64,000 nt of DNA from Nocardia shimofusensis NBRC 100134 (GCF_001613125.1 NZ_BDBT01000004.1:289698-353697), one strand, 5' to 3'. Positions 51,314 through 62,279 are shown, counted from the first letter of the stretch. The notes: generated by a model from the sequence alone, not told the origin. Translations and numbers: made by a program.

Positions 51314-52888
51314 ATGCGAGTGATTCCGAACGAGTTGCGTGACCGCTATGAGCGCGAGGGGTGGTGGCGCCGCGAAACCCTCGGCGAACTCCTCGCCGGA
51401 AGGCTGGCCGAGAACGGCGATCTGGCGTTCCATGTGCACTCGGCCGCGCGACCGTGGGTGGGCACCTTCGCCGAGGTCGAGCTGTCCGCACGGAGGCTGG
51501 CCGCCGGTCTGCGCGAGCGTGGCGTGGGCCCGGGCGATGTGATCGCCTTCCGGTTGCCGAATTGGCGGGAAGCGGCGGTGACGTTCTGGGCATCGGCCTT
51601 TCTCGGTGCTGTCGTCGTGCCGGTCGTGCACTTCTACGGCCCGAAGGAACTCGCGCACATCCTCGGCGCGGCCCGGCCGAAGGTCTTCGTCACCACCGAG
51701 GGGTTGAGCCCCGAGCTGTGCGCGCAGGTGCCGATCGTCGGCACCGTCGACGGCGCCGACGCGAATTTCGAGGAACTGTCGGCCGATCCGCCCATGGCCG
51801 GTGTGCTGCCCGCCGATCCGGCCGCCCCCGCGCTCATCGCGTTCACCTCCGGGACGACCAGTGCGCCGAAAGGCGTCGTGCACAGCCACCAGACGCTCGG
51901 TTGCGAGGTCAGGCAGCTCGCCGAGCAGAATGCGCTCGACGACGCGGTGCAGCTGACAGCCACACCGGTCGGTCACTTCATCGGCATGGTCGGCGCGTTT
52001 CTCATCCCGGTGCTGCACGGCAAGGCGGTGCATCTGATGGACGGGTGGGAGCCCGGACGTGCGCTGGCGTTGATGCGCGAGCACGGTCTCGCCGTCGGCG
52101 GCGGTCCGCCGTACTTCGTGACCGGTCTGCTCGAGCATGCCGATTTCACGCCCGACCATCTCGCGAGCGTGAAGTACGTGGGCCTGGGCGGCTCGGCGGT
52201 CTCGGTCTCGGTCACCCGCAGGCTCGCCGACCTGGGGCTGGTGCCGTTCCGCGCCTACGGCAGCACCGAACATCCCTCGATCACCGCCTCGCGCTACACC
52301 GCCCCGGAGTTCGAGCGGTTGTGCACCGACGGCAGGCCGATGCCCGGTGTGGAGATACGGCTGGCCGAAGACGGCGAAATCCTCAGTCGCGGGCCGGATC
52401 TGTGTCTGGGGTACCTCGACGACGAGCAGAACGCGAAGGTCTTCGACGGGCAGGGCTGGTACCGGACCGGCGACATCGGCGTGCTGCACGAGGACGGGCA
52501 TCTGACGGTCACCGACCGCAAGTCCGATGTGATCATCCGCGGCGGCGAGAACATCGGCGCGCTGGAGGTCGAGGAAGTGCTCACGCTGCTGCCCGCCGTC
52601 GCCGAGGCAGTGGTCGTCGCGGTCCCTGATGCGCGCTTCGGCGAGATCGTCGGCGCGGTACTGCGATTGCGGCCCGGTGCGCGCATGCCGACCCGCGGAG
52701 AAGTGCGCGAGCACTTCGCGGCGACAGGCGTGGCGCGACAGAAGTGGCCGGAACGGCTGTTCCGGGCGGCGGACTTCCCGCGCACGGCCGGCGGGAAGGT
52801 GCGCAAGCATCTGATCCGCAGGGCGATTGCCGCGCAACCATTGCGACATCCGAATTTGGAGAATATCATTCTCCAAACAGGGGAATGA
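51314..52888 (+). CDS. Acyl-CoA synthetase (AMP-forming), catabolic island
   Basis: A 524-residue AMP-forming CoA ligase. P-loop IAFTSGTTSAPKGVVHSH (about 175-192), FRAYGSTEHPSITAS near 320, GWYRTGDIGVLHEDGHLTVTDRKSD, and A10 PRTAGGKVRKHLI with the catalytic Lys near 500. The YGSTEHP motif belongs to the group related to cyclohexanecarboxylate-CoA and steroid-side FadD enzymes. First gene of the rightward operon. Its last codons contain the perfect operator-like palindrome preceding the next gene. Confidence 0.92.
   Translation: MRVIPNELRDRYEREGWWRRETLGELLAGRLAENGDLAFHVHSAARPWVGTFAEVELSARRLAAGLRERGVGPGDVIAFRLPNWREAAVTFWASAFLGAVVVPVVHFYGPKELAHILGAARPKVFVTTEGLSPELCAQVPIVGTVDGADANFEELSADPPMAGVLPADPAAPALIAFTSGTTSAPKGVVHSHQTLGCEVRQLAEQNALDDAVQLTATPVGHFIGMVGAFLIPVLHGKAVHLMDGWEPGRALALMREHGLAVGGGPPYFVTGLLEHADFTPDHLASVKYVGLGGSAVSVSVTRRLADLGLVPFRAYGSTEHPSITASRYTAPEFERLCTDGRPMPGVEIRLAEDGEILSRGPDLCLGYLDDEQNAKVFDGQGWYRTGDIGVLHEDGHLTVTDRKSDVIIRGGENIGALEVEEVLTLLPAVAEAVVVAVPDARFGEIVGAVLRLRPGARMPTRGEVREHFAATGVARQKWPERLFRAADFPRTAGGKVRKHLIRRAIAAQPLRHPNLENIILQTGE
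52859..52873. promoter_or_regulatory. Perfect GAGAAT-N3-ATTCTC operator-like palindrome
   Basis: GAGAATATCATTCTC, extended symmetrically by four bases on each side (52855-52877), so both arms are ten bases. It lies in the end of the synthetase gene and 87 bases before the preferred start of the KstD-like flavoprotein. It is the best copy of the motif also seen upstream of the mce locus. Confidence 0.65.
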
Positions 52889-52959
52889 AAATCTCGCAGG
52901 TGAGGCCGCTGATCGGCGGGTCCGAAGCCGGTGCGGGGACGGCGGTAAGGGAGCGTGGA

Positions 52960-54612
52960 GTGCCTTCGCAGTGGGATACCGAAGTCGATGTCGTGGTCCT
53001 CGGCAGCGGGGCGGCGGGCCTGACCGCGGCGCTCACCGCAGCCGTGCGCGGGGCCACCGTCGCGGTGTACGAGAAGGCGGCCACGGTGGGTGGGACGAGC
53101 GCGGTCTCCGGCGGCATCGCCTGGATTCCGGCGCACGACCGGGCCGACGAGCCGCTGCCGGTCGACGACGCGATGGATTACCTGCGGGCGCAGTCGCACG
53201 GGGCCATGGACGAGGCGCTGGTACGCACGTTCGTGGAAACCGGTCCGGCCATGCTCGATTTCGTGGAGGCGCACAGTGGTGTGCGCTTCGCGGTCGCCGA
53301 CGGCTTCCCCGACTACAAGCCCGAACTGCCCGGCGGCAGGCCGCGCGGCGGTCGCTCGCTCGGCCCGGCCGCGGTCGATCTCGCGACGCTGGGGCCGTGG
53401 CGCGACCGGATCACCGCGTTCCCGGCGGACTGGAGCAATGTCGGTTTCGACGCCGAGACGCGCGCCCGGCTGAAGGCGACCATCGGTGACGAGGCCGTGG
53501 AACCCTGTGTGGCGGGCGCCGCGCTGATCGCCGGCCTGCTGCGCGGTGTGCTCGATCGAGGCGTGACCCCCGCGACGGGGGCGCGCGCGGTGGAACTGCT
53601 CGCCGAGCCCTCCAAGAGTTCCGAGCCCTCCGGGAGTTCCGGGGCCCGCGCGATCACCGGTGTCCGGATCAGCACGGCGGCAGGCGAATTCCGGGTCAGG
53701 GCGCGCAACGGCGTGGTGCTGGCGACCGGCGGCTTCGAGTGGGACGAGGGCCTGGTGCAGACCTACCTGCGCGGGCCCATGCGCGGCGCGGTCTCCCCGC
53801 CCGGCAATACCGGCGACGGCCTGCGGATGGCGATGGCGCACGGCGCGGAGCTCGGCACGATGAGCGAGGCGTGGTGGGTGCCGGTGGTCCGGATTCCCGG
53901 CGACACCATCGACGGGAAGCCGCGCAGCCGCAGTGTGCGCCTGGAACGCACCCGGCCGCGCTCCATCATGGTCAACCGGGCGGGCAAGCGCTTCGCCAAC
54001 GAGGCCGGTGAGTACAACTCGATGGCCGGGGCCTTCCACTACCTGCACCCCGCACACGGCTATGTCAACGATCCGGCCTGGATGGTGTTCGACTCGGTTC
54101 ATCTGCAGCGCTACGGATTTCTGGGCGTCGAGCCCGGCGGCGCGGTCCCGGACTGGTTCAACGAATCCGCGAGCCCGGCGGCTCTGGCCGCGAAGACCGG
54201 CATCGATCCGGACGGCCTGACCGCCACGGTCGCGCAGTGGAACGGTTACGTCGCCGCGGGCGCCGACCCCGACTTCGGGCGCGGCTCGAGTGCCTATGAC
54301 GGCTACTGGGGCGATCAGGACGCCGACACCCTCGCGGGCAAGACGCTGGGCCCGCTCACCACCGCGCCGTACTACGCGGTGCCGGTGACGGTGGGCGCGA
54401 TGGGTACCAAGGGCGGGCCGCGCACCGATCACGACGGCCGGGTCCGCCACGTCGACGGCTCGGTGATTCCGGGGCTGTTCGCGGCGGGCAACGCGATGGC
54501 CGGGGTCACCGGCCGCGCCTACGGCGGGGCGGGCGGCACCATCGGGCCCGCGATGGTGTGGGGCTTCCGGGCCGGGCACACCGCCGCCACCGGCAAGTCA
54601 CCGGATTGCTGA
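52960..54612 (+). CDS. FAD-dependent dehydrogenase, 3-ketosteroid-delta1-dehydrogenase/fumarate reductase family
   Basis: A 550-residue flavoprotein. FAD motif [50 protein letters not shown], and the C-terminal TAPYYAVPVTVGAMGTKGGPRTD and GRAYGGAGGTIGPAMVWGFRAG, as in KstD-type enzymes that desaturate ring ketones. GTG 52960 is preferred because AAGGGAG lies 6 bases upstream and the operator-like palindrome then lies in its promoter; ATG 52885, overlapping the synthetase stop, is the alternative. An 18-bp tandem repeat at 53605-53640 makes a variable Ser/Pro loop. Confidence 0.9.
   Translation: MPSQWDTEVDVVVLGSGAAGLTAALTAAVRGATVAVYEKAATVGGTSAVSGGIAWIPAHDRADEPLPVDDAMDYLRAQSHGAMDEALVRTFVETGPAMLDFVEAHSGVRFAVADGFPDYKPELPGGRPRGGRSLGPAAVDLATLGPWRDRITAFPADWSNVGFDAETRARLKATIGDEAVEPCVAGAALIAGLLRGVLDRGVTPATGARAVELLAEPSKSSEPSGSSGARAITGVRISTAAGEFRVRARNGVVLATGGFEWDEGLVQTYLRGPMRGAVSPPGNTGDGLRMAMAHGAELGTMSEAWWVPVVRIPGDTIDGKPRSRSVRLERTRPRSIMVNRAGKRFANEAGEYNSMAGAFHYLHPAHGYVNDPAWMVFDSVHLQRYGFLGVEPGGAVPDWFNESASPAALAAKTGIDPDGLTATVAQWNGYVAAGADPDFGRGSSAYDGYWGDQDADTLAGKTLGPLTTAPYYAVPVTVGAMGTKGGPRTDHDGRVRHVDGSVIPGLFAAGNAMAGVTGRAYGGAGGTIGPAMVWGFRAGHTAATGKSPDC
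53605..53640 (+). repeat. 18-bp tandem repeat inside the KstD-like gene
   Basis: GAGCCCTCCAAGAGTTCC is followed directly by the same sequence with GG for AA. It encodes two copies of a Glu-Pro-Ser hexapeptide in a surface loop between the substrate domain and the next strand. In frame, therefore tolerated. Confidence 0.85.
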
Positions 54613-54650
54613 CGGCGCGAAATACCCGAGGGCAGAGGGAGAACGAAACG

Positions 54651-55541
54651 GTGGCGGGAGACGACACGGTGGCCGAGCACGAGAGCATATGGAGCGACCT
54701 GCAGGGCGTGGCCTTCGAGCAGGGATACCTGGACGCCGGCGGGGTGCGTACCAGATACCTGCACGCGGGTGCCGCGGACCTGCCGACGCTGGTGCTGCTG
54801 CACGGGTCGGGCGGGCACGCCGAGGCGTACGTGCGCAATCTGGCCGCGCACGCCGAGCATTTCTCGACCTGGTCGATCGACATGCTCGGCCACGGATACA
54901 CCGGCAAACCCGGTCACCTGCTCGAGGTCGCGCACTACGTCGACCATCTCGTCGCCGTCTTCGACGCCATCGGCGCCGAGAGAGTCTGCCTGAGCGGTGA
55001 ATCGCTGGGCGGCTGGGTCGCGGCGCGCGCGGCCGTCGATCATCCGGACCGCATCGAGCGGCTGGTGCTCAACACCGCGGGCGGCTCGCAGGCCGACCCG
55101 GAGGTCATGCAGCGCATCATCACCCTGTCGATGGCCGCGGCCACCGAGCCGACCTGGGCGACCGTGCAGGCCAGGATCAAGTGGCTGATGGCGGACAAGT
55201 CCAAGGGCTACGACGACATCGTCGCCAGCAGGCAGCGCATCTACCGGCAGCCGGACTTCGCCGATGCCATGCGCGACATCATGGCCTTGCAGGACCCGCA
55301 GATCCGAGCCCGCAACATTCTCGGCCCCGAGGACTACGGCCGCATCACCGCGCCCACGCTGGTGCTGTGGACCAGCGACGACCCGACCGCCGATGTCACC
55401 GAGGGCAGGCGCATCGCCTCGATGATCCCGGGCGCGCGCTTCGAGCTGATGACCGGCTGCGGGCACTGGCCGCAGTACGAGGACGCCGAGACCTTCGACG
55501 CGCTGCACCTGGACTTCCTGCTGGGCGGTCGCGATGTCTGA
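54651..55541 (+). CDS. Alpha/beta hydrolase, MhpC/HsaD-like meta-cleavage product hydrolase
   Basis: A 296-residue alpha/beta hydrolase. It has [21 protein letters not shown], the elbow [15 protein letters not shown] (Ser near 121), acid in [10 protein letters not shown] and His in [11 protein letters not shown]. This matches C-C hydrolases that cleave the ring-fission product of extradiol dioxygenases; the adjacent MhpA- and MhpB-like genes support that role. GTG 54651 follows AGGGAGAA at proper spacing. Overlaps the next gene by 8 bases. Confidence 0.88.
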   Translation: MAGDDTVAEHESIWSDLQGVAFEQGYLDAGGVRTRYLHAGAADLPTLVLLHGSGGHAEAYVRNLAAHAEHFSTWSIDMLGHGYTGKPGHLLEVAHYVDHLVAVFDAIGAERVCLSGESLGGWVAARAAVDHPDRIERLVLNTAGGSQADPEVMQRIITLSMAAATEPTWATVQARIKWLMADKSKGYDDIVASRQRIYRQPDFADAMRDIMALQDPQIRARNILGPEDYGRITAPTLVLWTSDDPTADVTEGRRIASMIPGARFELMTGCGHWPQYEDAETFDALHLDFLLGGRDV

Positions 55542-57300
55542 CCGACACGGCAACGGCAGTCGGCCGGCCGAGCGGGGCGGTGCCGAAGTGGCCGGTGTCC
55601 CGGTGGACAGCGCTACCTCCGGCGGCGCCGGAGCGGCCACCGCGGAGCCGGGCGAGGTCGAGGTTGACGTCGTTCTGGTCGGCGCCGGACCGGTGGGTCT
55701 GACCCTGGCGAACACCCTCGGCCTGCACGGGATTCGCACGCTCGTGGTCGAGGAGCGTGCGACCCTGATCGACTACCCGCGCGGCGTCGGCCTCGACGAC
55801 GAATCGCTGCGGACCTTCCAGTCCATCGGCGTGATCGACCGCGTCCTGCCGCACACCACGCCGAACCAGATCATGCGGTTCGTCGACGCCGACCGCCGCC
55901 TGCTCGTCGAGATCGCCCCCACCGACACCTCGTTCGGCTGGCCCAAGCGCAACGGCTTCGTCCAGCCGCTCGTGGACGCCGAATTGCTCAGCGCTCTCGA
56001 GCGATTCGACAGCGTTCGGGTGCGCTGGGGCGCGACCATGACGGCCTGCCACGACACCGGCGACCACGTCGACGTCGACATCAGCACTGCCGGTGGCGTC
56101 GAGACGGTGCGCGCGAAATACGTGGTCGGCTGCGACGGCGGCCGCAGCGTCACCCGCAAGCAGATGGGCGTGAGCTTCGACGGCACCACCTCCTCGACCC
56201 GCTGGCTGGTGGTGGACCTGGCAGCCGACCCGCTGGGTCACCCGAATATCGAGGTCGGCGCCGACCCGGCGCGCCCGAACGTCTCGGTGTCGATCGCGCA
56301 CGGCATCCGCCGCTTCGAGTTCATGATCCACGACGACGAATCCGACGAACTCGCCGAATCCCCGGAGTTCGTGGCGACACTCGTCGCCCCGTTCGTACCG
56401 CACCCCGATCGCCTCGAGGTCATCCGCAAGCGCGTCTACACCCACCACTCGCGCATCGCGAGCGCGTTCCGCAAGGGCAGGCTGCTGCTGGCAGGCGACG
56501 CGGCACACCTCATGCCGGTCTGGCAGGGCCAGGGCTACAACAGCGGGATCAGGGACGCGGCCAATCTCGGCTGGAAGCTCGCCGCCGTCGCCTCGGGTCG
56601 CGCCGGTGACGCGCTGCTGGACTCCTACGACCAGGAGCGCCGCAAGCACGCCCGCGCCATGATCGACCTGTCCACCATGGTCGGCAAGGTCATCTCGCCC
56701 ACCGACCGCAAGGTGGTGGCGGTGCGTGACGTGCTGGTCCGCGCGGCCGCCGCCATCCCGCCGGTGAAGCGCTATGTGCTCGGCATGCGGTTCAAGCCGA
56801 TGCCGAAATACGACCGGGGCGCGGTGGTGCACGAATGGTCGCGTTCACCGGTCTCCCCGGTCGGCACGCTGTTCGTCCAGCCGAAGGTCGACACCCGCGA
56901 CCGCGCCGATGTGCTGCTCGACGACGTGCTCGGCCCGTGGTTCGCGGTGCTGTGCTGGAACAACGATCCGCGCGCCGTCCTCGGTGACGAGAGCTTCGCG
57001 CGGTGGAAGGCCGTGGGCGCGCGGTTCGTCGCCGTGCGCCCGTCGTGCCAGTTGCACTGGACCGGCCAGGACCACGAAGACGTGCTCGTCGTCGGCGACC
57101 GCACCGGCGCGCTCAAAGCCTGGTTCGACGCCCAGCGCGACTCGGTGTTGTTCCTGCGTCCCGACCGCGCCGTCGCCGGTTCGACCATCGCCCAGCTCGC
57201 CCCGGCCCTGAGCGCCGATCTACTGCGCGCGCTCTCGCTGACCACTGGAGGAACCGATGCCGCTGGCCCTGTGCTGCGTCTCGCACAGCCCTCTGCTTGA
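55534..57300 (+). CDS. mhpA: FAD-dependent aromatic hydroxylase, MhpA-like
   Basis: A 588-residue class A flavoprotein monooxygenase. Nucleotide motif [17 protein letters not shown] (about 47-63), [10 protein letters not shown] and [32 protein letters not shown], plus the C-terminal thioredoxin-like domain of the PheA/MhpA group. MhpA hydroxylates 3-(3-hydroxyphenyl)propionate to the 2,3-dihydroxy compound. The extradiol dioxygenase follows with a 44-base overlap. A 40-residue low-complexity N terminus precedes the domain. Confidence 0.9.
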   Translation: MSDRHGNGSRPAERGGAEVAGVPVDSATSGGAGAATAEPGEVEVDVVLVGAGPVGLTLANTLGLHGIRTLVVEERATLIDYPRGVGLDDESLRTFQSIGVIDRVLPHTTPNQIMRFVDADRRLLVEIAPTDTSFGWPKRNGFVQPLVDAELLSALERFDSVRVRWGATMTACHDTGDHVDVDISTAGGVETVRAKYVVGCDGGRSVTRKQMGVSFDGTTSSTRWLVVDLAADPLGHPNIEVGADPARPNVSVSIAHGIRRFEFMIHDDESDELAESPEFVATLVAPFVPHPDRLEVIRKRVYTHHSRIASAFRKGRLLLAGDAAHLMPVWQGQGYNSGIRDAANLGWKLAAVASGRAGDALLDSYDQERRKHARAMIDLSTMVGKVISPTDRKVVAVRDVLVRAAAAIPPVKRYVLGMRFKPMPKYDRGAVVHEWSRSPVSPVGTLFVQPKVDTRDRADVLLDDVLGPWFAVLCWNNDPRAVLGDESFARWKAVGARFVAVRPSCQLHWTGQDHEDVLVVGDRTGALKAWFDAQRDSVLFLRPDRAVAGSTIAQLAPALSADLLRALSLTTGGTDAAGPVLRLAQPSA

Positions 57301-58231
57301 TCTGCCCGGTCCCGAACCGGAGCTGATCACCGACATCGAGGCCGCGCTGACCCGGGCGGCCGATTTCGTGCGCGACTTCGACCCCGACCTGGTCGTCACC
57401 TTCGCCCCCGACCACTACAACGGCTTCTTCTACCGCACCATGCCCGCGTTCTGCGTGGGCACCGCCGCGTCCGGCGTCGGCGACTACGGCACGCACGCCG
57501 GTCCGCTGGACGTGCCCGCTCGGGTCGCGGGTGAGCTCGCCGAGGCGCTCCTGGAAGCGGGTGTGGACGTGGCGGTCTCGGTCGCGATGGACGTCGACCA
57601 CGGCACGGTCCAGCCCTTGCAGCGTCTGCTCGGCTCGGCCACCGCGCTGCCGGTCGTGCCGATCTTCGTCAATTCCGTTGCGACGCCGCTGGGTCCGCTG
57701 CGCCGGGCCAGGGCGCTCGGGGCGGCGGTGGGCGCGCATCTGTCCTCGCTGGGCAAGCGAGTGCTGGTGATCGGATCGGGCGGACTGTCCCACGACCCGC
57801 CGGTCCCGAGACTGGCGACCGCCACCGGCCCGGTCCGCGAACGCATCGTGCACGGCGGGGTCATGTCGCCGGAGCAGCGCACCGCCCGGCAGACGGCGGT
57901 CATGCAGGCTGCCTACGAATTCGCCGCGGGCAGAGGCGATCTGCGCGCCCTGAACCCGGCGTGGGACGAGCGCTTCCTCGACCTGCTCGACAGCGGTGAC
58001 CTGGACGCCTTCGACGACTGGGACAACGCCCGCATCACCGAGGAAGCCGGCAATTCCGCGCACGAGGTGCGCACCTGGATCGCGGCCTTCGCGGCCTTGG
58101 CCCAGCAGGGGCCGTATCGCACGACGGTGCGCTACTACCGCGCCGCTCCCGCTCTGATCGCCGGCTTCGCGGTGCGCACCGCGCTGGCTGAGCCGGACGG
58201 TGGCGCGGCGGCTACGAGGAGGACACAGTGA
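57257..58231 (+). CDS. mhpB: Extradiol dioxygenase, MhpB-like (3-carboxyethylcatechol 2,3-dioxygenase)
   Basis: A 324-residue class III (LigB-type) Fe(II) extradiol dioxygenase. Family motifs are [14 protein letters not shown] at the N terminus, [40 protein letters not shown] and [12 protein letters not shown], which contain the iron-ligating and acid/base His residues. Opens a catechol ring next to the hydroxyls. Overlaps mhpA and is followed by GTGA into the second KstD-like gene. Confidence 0.92.
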   Translation: MPLALCCVSHSPLLDLPGPEPELITDIEAALTRAADFVRDFDPDLVVTFAPDHYNGFFYRTMPAFCVGTAASGVGDYGTHAGPLDVPARVAGELAEALLEAGVDVAVSVAMDVDHGTVQPLQRLLGSATALPVVPIFVNSVATPLGPLRRARALGAAVGAHLSSLGKRVLVIGSGGLSHDPPVPRLATATGPVRERIVHGGVMSPEQRTARQTAVMQAAYEFAAGRGDLRALNPAWDERFLDLLDSGDLDAFDDWDNARITEEAGNSAHEVRTWIAAFAALAQQGPYRTTVRYYRAAPALIAGFAVRTALAEPDGGAAATRRTQ

Positions 58232-60087
58232 CATCCGGCCAGAACTCGCGTCCCGAGCCGACAACCCCGCCCGACGCCTCCCGGCCCGAGCTCGCCGCGG
58301 CGGCGGCCGGCGACAGGCCCACCGAGATCGAGGTCGACGTCCTGATCGCCGGCTCCGGCGGCGGCGGGCTCACCGCCGCGCTGAAGGCCGAGGCCGAGGG
58401 AATGTCGGTGCTGATCATCGAGAAGGGGCCGAGCTACGGCGGGTCCACCGCACTGTCCGGCGGCGGCATCTGGGTGCCGAACGCCCCCGCCCAGCGTCGT
58501 GACGGATTCTCCCTCGATCCCGACCAGGTCGTGGAATACCTGAAGACCATCACCGAGGGACTTGTCGGCGAGGAGCGCCTGCGCGCCTATGTCGACAAAT
58601 CCCCGGAGATGATGGAGTTCCTCGAACAGCGCAGCCGCTGGATGGAATTCGTCTGGAAGCCCGGCTACGCCGACTACTACCCGGAACTGCCCGGCGGCTC
58701 CGAACAGGGCAGCACCATCAATGTCCCGCCCATCGACCTGCGCGAACTGGGCGAGGACGAGGAGACTCTGCTCGCACCACTCGCTCTGGCTCCCAGAGGA
58801 ATCTGGCTGGGCCCCAAGGACCTGCGGCTGTTCTACCAGGTCAGGCAGAACTGGCGTGGCAAAGCGGTGATGCTGAAGCTGATCTGGCGGATGGTGCGCG
58901 CACACGTCTTCGGCGATCGCATCGTCACCATCGGCCAGTCCCTGGTGGCTCGGCTGCGCCTGGCGTTGCGCGAACGGGAGGTCCCGCTGTGGCTGAACGC
59001 CCCGGTCACCGCCCTGCACGCCGAGGACGGCCGCGTCACCGGCGCGACCGTCGAGCGTGACGGCGAGCCCGTGCTGGTCAGAGCCCGGCGCGGGGTCGTC
59101 CTGGCGACCGGCGGTTTCGACCACGACATGGCCTGGCGCAAGGCCGAACAGCCCGTCGTCGACCAGGACTGGAGCTTCGGCAATCCGCTCTCGCTCGGCG
59201 ACGGCATCCGCCTCGGCCGTGAGGTCGGCGCCGCCACCGATCTGATGGACGAGGCCTGGTGGTTCCCGGCGATCCAATGGCCGGACGGGCGAATGCAATT
59301 CATGCTCAACGAGCGTATGATGCCCGCTCAGTTCATGGTCAACGGCGCGGGCGAGCGTTTCATCAACGAGGCCGCCCCGTACATGGACTTCGGGCACGCC
59401 ATGATCGAGGGCCAGAAGTCCGGCGTCACCCACATCCCGTGCTGGCTGATCACCGACCACCGCTCGTGGAAGCGCTACGTCATCGGCGGCCACCTGCCGC
59501 TCCCCAAGATTCCGTTCTCGCCCGTCCCGACCGGTTTCACCGTGCCCGCCGCCTGGCTGGAGTCCGGCGTGGTGAAAGCCGCGAACAGCTGGGACGAACT
59601 CGCCGCGCAGATCGAGGTCCCGGCCGACGCGCTGAAGGCCACCGCCGCCCGCTTCAACGAGCTGGCCGAGGCCGGTCACGACGACGACTTCCAGCGCGGC
59701 GACAGTGTCTACGACAACTACTACGGCGACCCGACCCTGCCCAATCCGAATCTGTCTCCGATCGGCGCACCGCCCTACTACGCCTTCCGCGTCATCCTCG
59801 GCGATCTCGGCACCTCGGGCGGTCTGCGCACCGACGAGCACGCCAGAGTGCTGCGCGCCGACGGCACGGTCATCGAGGGGCTGTACGCCGTCGGCAACAC
59901 CTCGGCCGCGGTGATGGGCCGCAGTTACGCGGGCGCGGGCGCGACCATCGGCCCCGCCATGACCTTCGGCTACATCGCGGCCGAACACCTGGCGCTCTGC
60001 CCACCGGCGGACGCCGACACCGACAGCGCGCGGCCGAGCACCGCGGCGAACCCGGCCACGGCCGATACCCATGGAGGTACCCGATGA
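58228..60087 (+). CDS. FAD-dependent dehydrogenase, 3-ketosteroid-delta1-dehydrogenase-like (second)
   Basis: A 619-residue flavoprotein with [52 protein letters not shown], and [29 protein letters not shown] followed by [24 protein letters not shown]. The YYA-x-n-GDLGTxGGL region is the KstD hallmark, with a Tyr at the place of a catalytic Tyr. Longer than the first copy by about 70 residues. GTG 58228 overlaps the dioxygenase stop. Two such enzymes in one operon suggest successive ring desaturations. Confidence 0.9.
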   Translation: MTSGQNSRPEPTTPPDASRPELAAAAAGDRPTEIEVDVLIAGSGGGGLTAALKAEAEGMSVLIIEKGPSYGGSTALSGGGIWVPNAPAQRRDGFSLDPDQVVEYLKTITEGLVGEERLRAYVDKSPEMMEFLEQRSRWMEFVWKPGYADYYPELPGGSEQGSTINVPPIDLRELGEDEETLLAPLALAPRGIWLGPKDLRLFYQVRQNWRGKAVMLKLIWRMVRAHVFGDRIVTIGQSLVARLRLALREREVPLWLNAPVTALHAEDGRVTGATVERDGEPVLVRARRGVVLATGGFDHDMAWRKAEQPVVDQDWSFGNPLSLGDGIRLGREVGAATDLMDEAWWFPAIQWPDGRMQFMLNERMMPAQFMVNGAGERFINEAAPYMDFGHAMIEGQKSGVTHIPCWLITDHRSWKRYVIGGHLPLPKIPFSPVPTGFTVPAAWLESGVVKAANSWDELAAQIEVPADALKATAARFNELAEAGHDDDFQRGDSVYDNYYGDPTLPNPNLSPIGAPPYYAFRVILGDLGTSGGLRTDEHARVLRADGTVIEGLYAVGNTSAAVMGRSYAGAGATIGPAMTFGYIAAEHLALCPPADADTDSARPSTAANPATADTHGGTR

Positions 60088-61409
60088 AAATTTCCCTCTT
60101 CTACGAATTCGCTCTGCCGCGACCGTGGACCGACGACGACGAGTACCAGATGTTCCAGGACGGTCTGGACGAGGTGGAACTCGCCGACAAGGCGGGCTTC
60201 TCCACGGTCTGGCTGACCGAGCACCACTTCCTCGAGGAGTACTGTCACTCCACCGCGCCGGAGATGTTCCTGGCCGCGGCCAGCCAGCGCACCGAGAACA
60301 TCCGGCTCGGCTTCGGCATCATGCACCTGCCGCCGGCGATCAACCATCCCGCGCGCGCCGCCGAACGGGTCGCCACCCTCGACCACCTGTCCAACGGGCG
60401 CGTCGAATTCGGCACCGGCGAATCCTCCTCGGTCGGTGAGCTCGGCGGCTTCAACATCGACCCCGCCGACAAGCGCGCGCAGTGGGAAGAGGCGCTGCAG
60501 GTCACCGTGCGCTGCATGACCGAGGCGCCGTTCACCGGCTTCAAGGGCAACCACATCGAGATGCCCGCGCGCAACGTCATCCCGAAGCCGCGCCAGACCC
60601 CACACCCGCCGCTGTGGGTGGCCTGCACCCGGCCCTCCTCGGTGCAGATGGCGGCTCAGATGGGCATCGGCGCGCTGAGTTTCGCCTACACCGGCCCCGA
60701 GGCGCTGGGCGATCGGGTGCGCGGCTACTACCAGGAGTTCGAGGACAAGGCCGCGCCGATGGTGCCGCAGATGAACCCGAACATCCTCGCCATCGGCGGC
60801 GACCTGTCGATGATGGTGGCGCCCACCGACGAGCAGGCCATCGAGCGTCTCGGCGTCGGCGGCGGCTTCTTCTCGTTCGGCATCATGCACTACTACATGA
60901 CCGGCATGCACACCCCCGGCCGGACCCAGGTGTGGCAGACCTACCTGGACGCGGTGAAGGAGGATTCGACCCTCGCCTACGGCCCCGGTCGCGGCGCCAT
61001 CGGCTCGCCGGACACCGTGCGCGAGTTCCTGCGCGGCTACGAGGCCAGCGGCGTCGACGAGATCATCCTGCTGCTCAACCCGCGCAGTCACGAGGCCACC
61101 ATGGAATCGCTGGAGATCATGGGCAGGGACGTGCTGCCCGAGTTCATCGAGCGCGACGAGAAGGCCGTGGCGGAGAAGGCGAAGCGCTTGGCCCCGGTCC
61201 TGGAGAAGGCCGAGGCCCGGCGCAGGCCGCTGCCCTCCCCGGAGTTCGACGAGGACTACGCCTTCGGCGGCCTGCCGACCGGCCGCGGCGGCACCTTCAC
61301 CGCCGGCGAGATCCCCGAGGCGATGGCCGAGATCGAAGAGGGCCAGAAGCAGGCGGCGGCGCGCCTGGAAGAACAGCAGCGACTGCTGGAAGAACGCGGC
61401 CAGGCCTGA
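60084..61409 (+). CDS. LLM-class flavin-dependent monooxygenase with C-terminal extension
   Basis: A 441-residue luciferase-like monooxygenase (WLTEHHFLEEYCHSTAPEMFLAAASQRTENIRLGFGIMHLPPAINHPARAAERVATLDHLSNGRVEFGTG). The last 85 residues or so are charged and helical (EEGQKQAAARLEEQQRLLEERGQA), beyond the normal length. It uses reduced FMN, and the FMN reductase two kilobases downstream could supply it. ATG 60084 overlaps the previous stop. Substrate unknown; Baeyer-Villiger or hydroxylation chemistry is possible. Confidence 0.9.
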   Translation: MKISLFYEFALPRPWTDDDEYQMFQDGLDEVELADKAGFSTVWLTEHHFLEEYCHSTAPEMFLAAASQRTENIRLGFGIMHLPPAINHPARAAERVATLDHLSNGRVEFGTGESSSVGELGGFNIDPADKRAQWEEALQVTVRCMTEAPFTGFKGNHIEMPARNVIPKPRQTPHPPLWVACTRPSSVQMAAQMGIGALSFAYTGPEALGDRVRGYYQEFEDKAAPMVPQMNPNILAIGGDLSMMVAPTDEQAIERLGVGGGFFSFGIMHYYMTGMHTPGRTQVWQTYLDAVKEDSTLAYGPGRGAIGSPDTVREFLRGYEASGVDEIILLLNPRSHEATMESLEIMGRDVLPEFIERDEKAVAEKAKRLAPVLEKAEARRRPLPSPEFDEDYAFGGLPTGRGGTFTAGEIPEAMAEIEEGQKQAAARLEEQQRLLEERGQA

Positions 61410-61439
61410 GCCGAGGCCGGACCGGAGAGCGGGGTCGCG

Positions 61440-62279
61440 ATGGAAACCTTCGAGCAGCGTTGCCGTTTCGACGGGCAGCGGGTCGTGGTGACCGGCTGCG
61501 CGTCGGGCATCGGCGCGAGCGTGGTCGCCGAGTTGCGTCGTCTGGGCGCGCGGGTCGTGGGACTCGATCTGCGCCGCCCGCACAGGCCGGACGGGCCGGA
61601 CGAATTCCTCGTGATGGACCAGGGTGACCCCGCCTCCGTCGACGCCGCCGTCGCGCGGATCGGCTCGCCGGTCGACGCGCTGTTCAATGTCGCGGGCGTG
61701 TCCTCCGGTATCGGCGACCCGCTGCGGGTGGTAGCGGTGAACTTCCTCGGCATGCGCCAGTTCACCGAGGCGATCGTGGCGGGGATGCAGGCCGGTGCGT
61801 CGGTGGTCGGCGTGTCCTCGCTGGCCGCCGCCGCCTACCACGAGAACCGCTGGGAAACACGGGGACTGCTCGACACCGGCTCGTTCGCCGAGGGCGTGGC
61901 CTGGTGTCAGGAGAATCCCGAGATCGTCGCCGACGGCGGGGGCTACCGCCTGTCCAAAGAGGCGCTGATCCTCTACACCGCGCGCCGTTCGGTCGGCCTC
62001 GCCGCCGCGGGCATCCGGATCAACTGCACCGGTCCCGGCGTCACCGACACCCCCATCCTGGATCAGCTGCGCACCGCGTACGGCTCGCAGTACCTCGACG
62101 GCATCCCCCAACCTCTCGGGCGCTCCGCGGACCCGGGCGAGCAGGCGGCCGCGTTGCTTTTCCTCAACAGCCGGGCGGCCGCGTACATCACCGGACAGGT
62201 GCTGTGGGTCGACGGCGGCAATCTCGCCGCACGACTGGCGAGCGAACTGGCCGGTCCCGCCCCGGCCACCCGGCAATGA
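61440..62279 (+). CDS. Short-chain dehydrogenase/reductase
   Basis: A 279-residue SDR with VVVTGCASGIGASVVAEL (canonical TGxxxGIG), NVAGVSS, active-site Ser in VGVSSLAAA and YRLSK, and ITGQVLWVDGG near the end. Insertion WETRGLLDTGSFAEGVAWCQENPEIVADGGG before the catalytic Tyr is like that in 3-alpha-hydroxysteroid and dihydrodiol dehydrogenases. Probably oxidises an alcohol intermediate of the pathway. Confidence 0.9.
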   Translation: METFEQRCRFDGQRVVVTGCASGIGASVVAELRRLGARVVGLDLRRPHRPDGPDEFLVMDQGDPASVDAAVARIGSPVDALFNVAGVSSGIGDPLRVVAVNFLGMRQFTEAIVAGMQAGASVVGVSSLAAAAYHENRWETRGLLDTGSFAEGVAWCQENPEIVADGGGYRLSKEALILYTARRSVGLAAAGIRINCTGPGVTDTPILDQLRTAYGSQYLDGIPQPLGRSADPGEQAAALLFLNSRAAAYITGQVLWVDGGNLAARLASELAGPAPATRQ

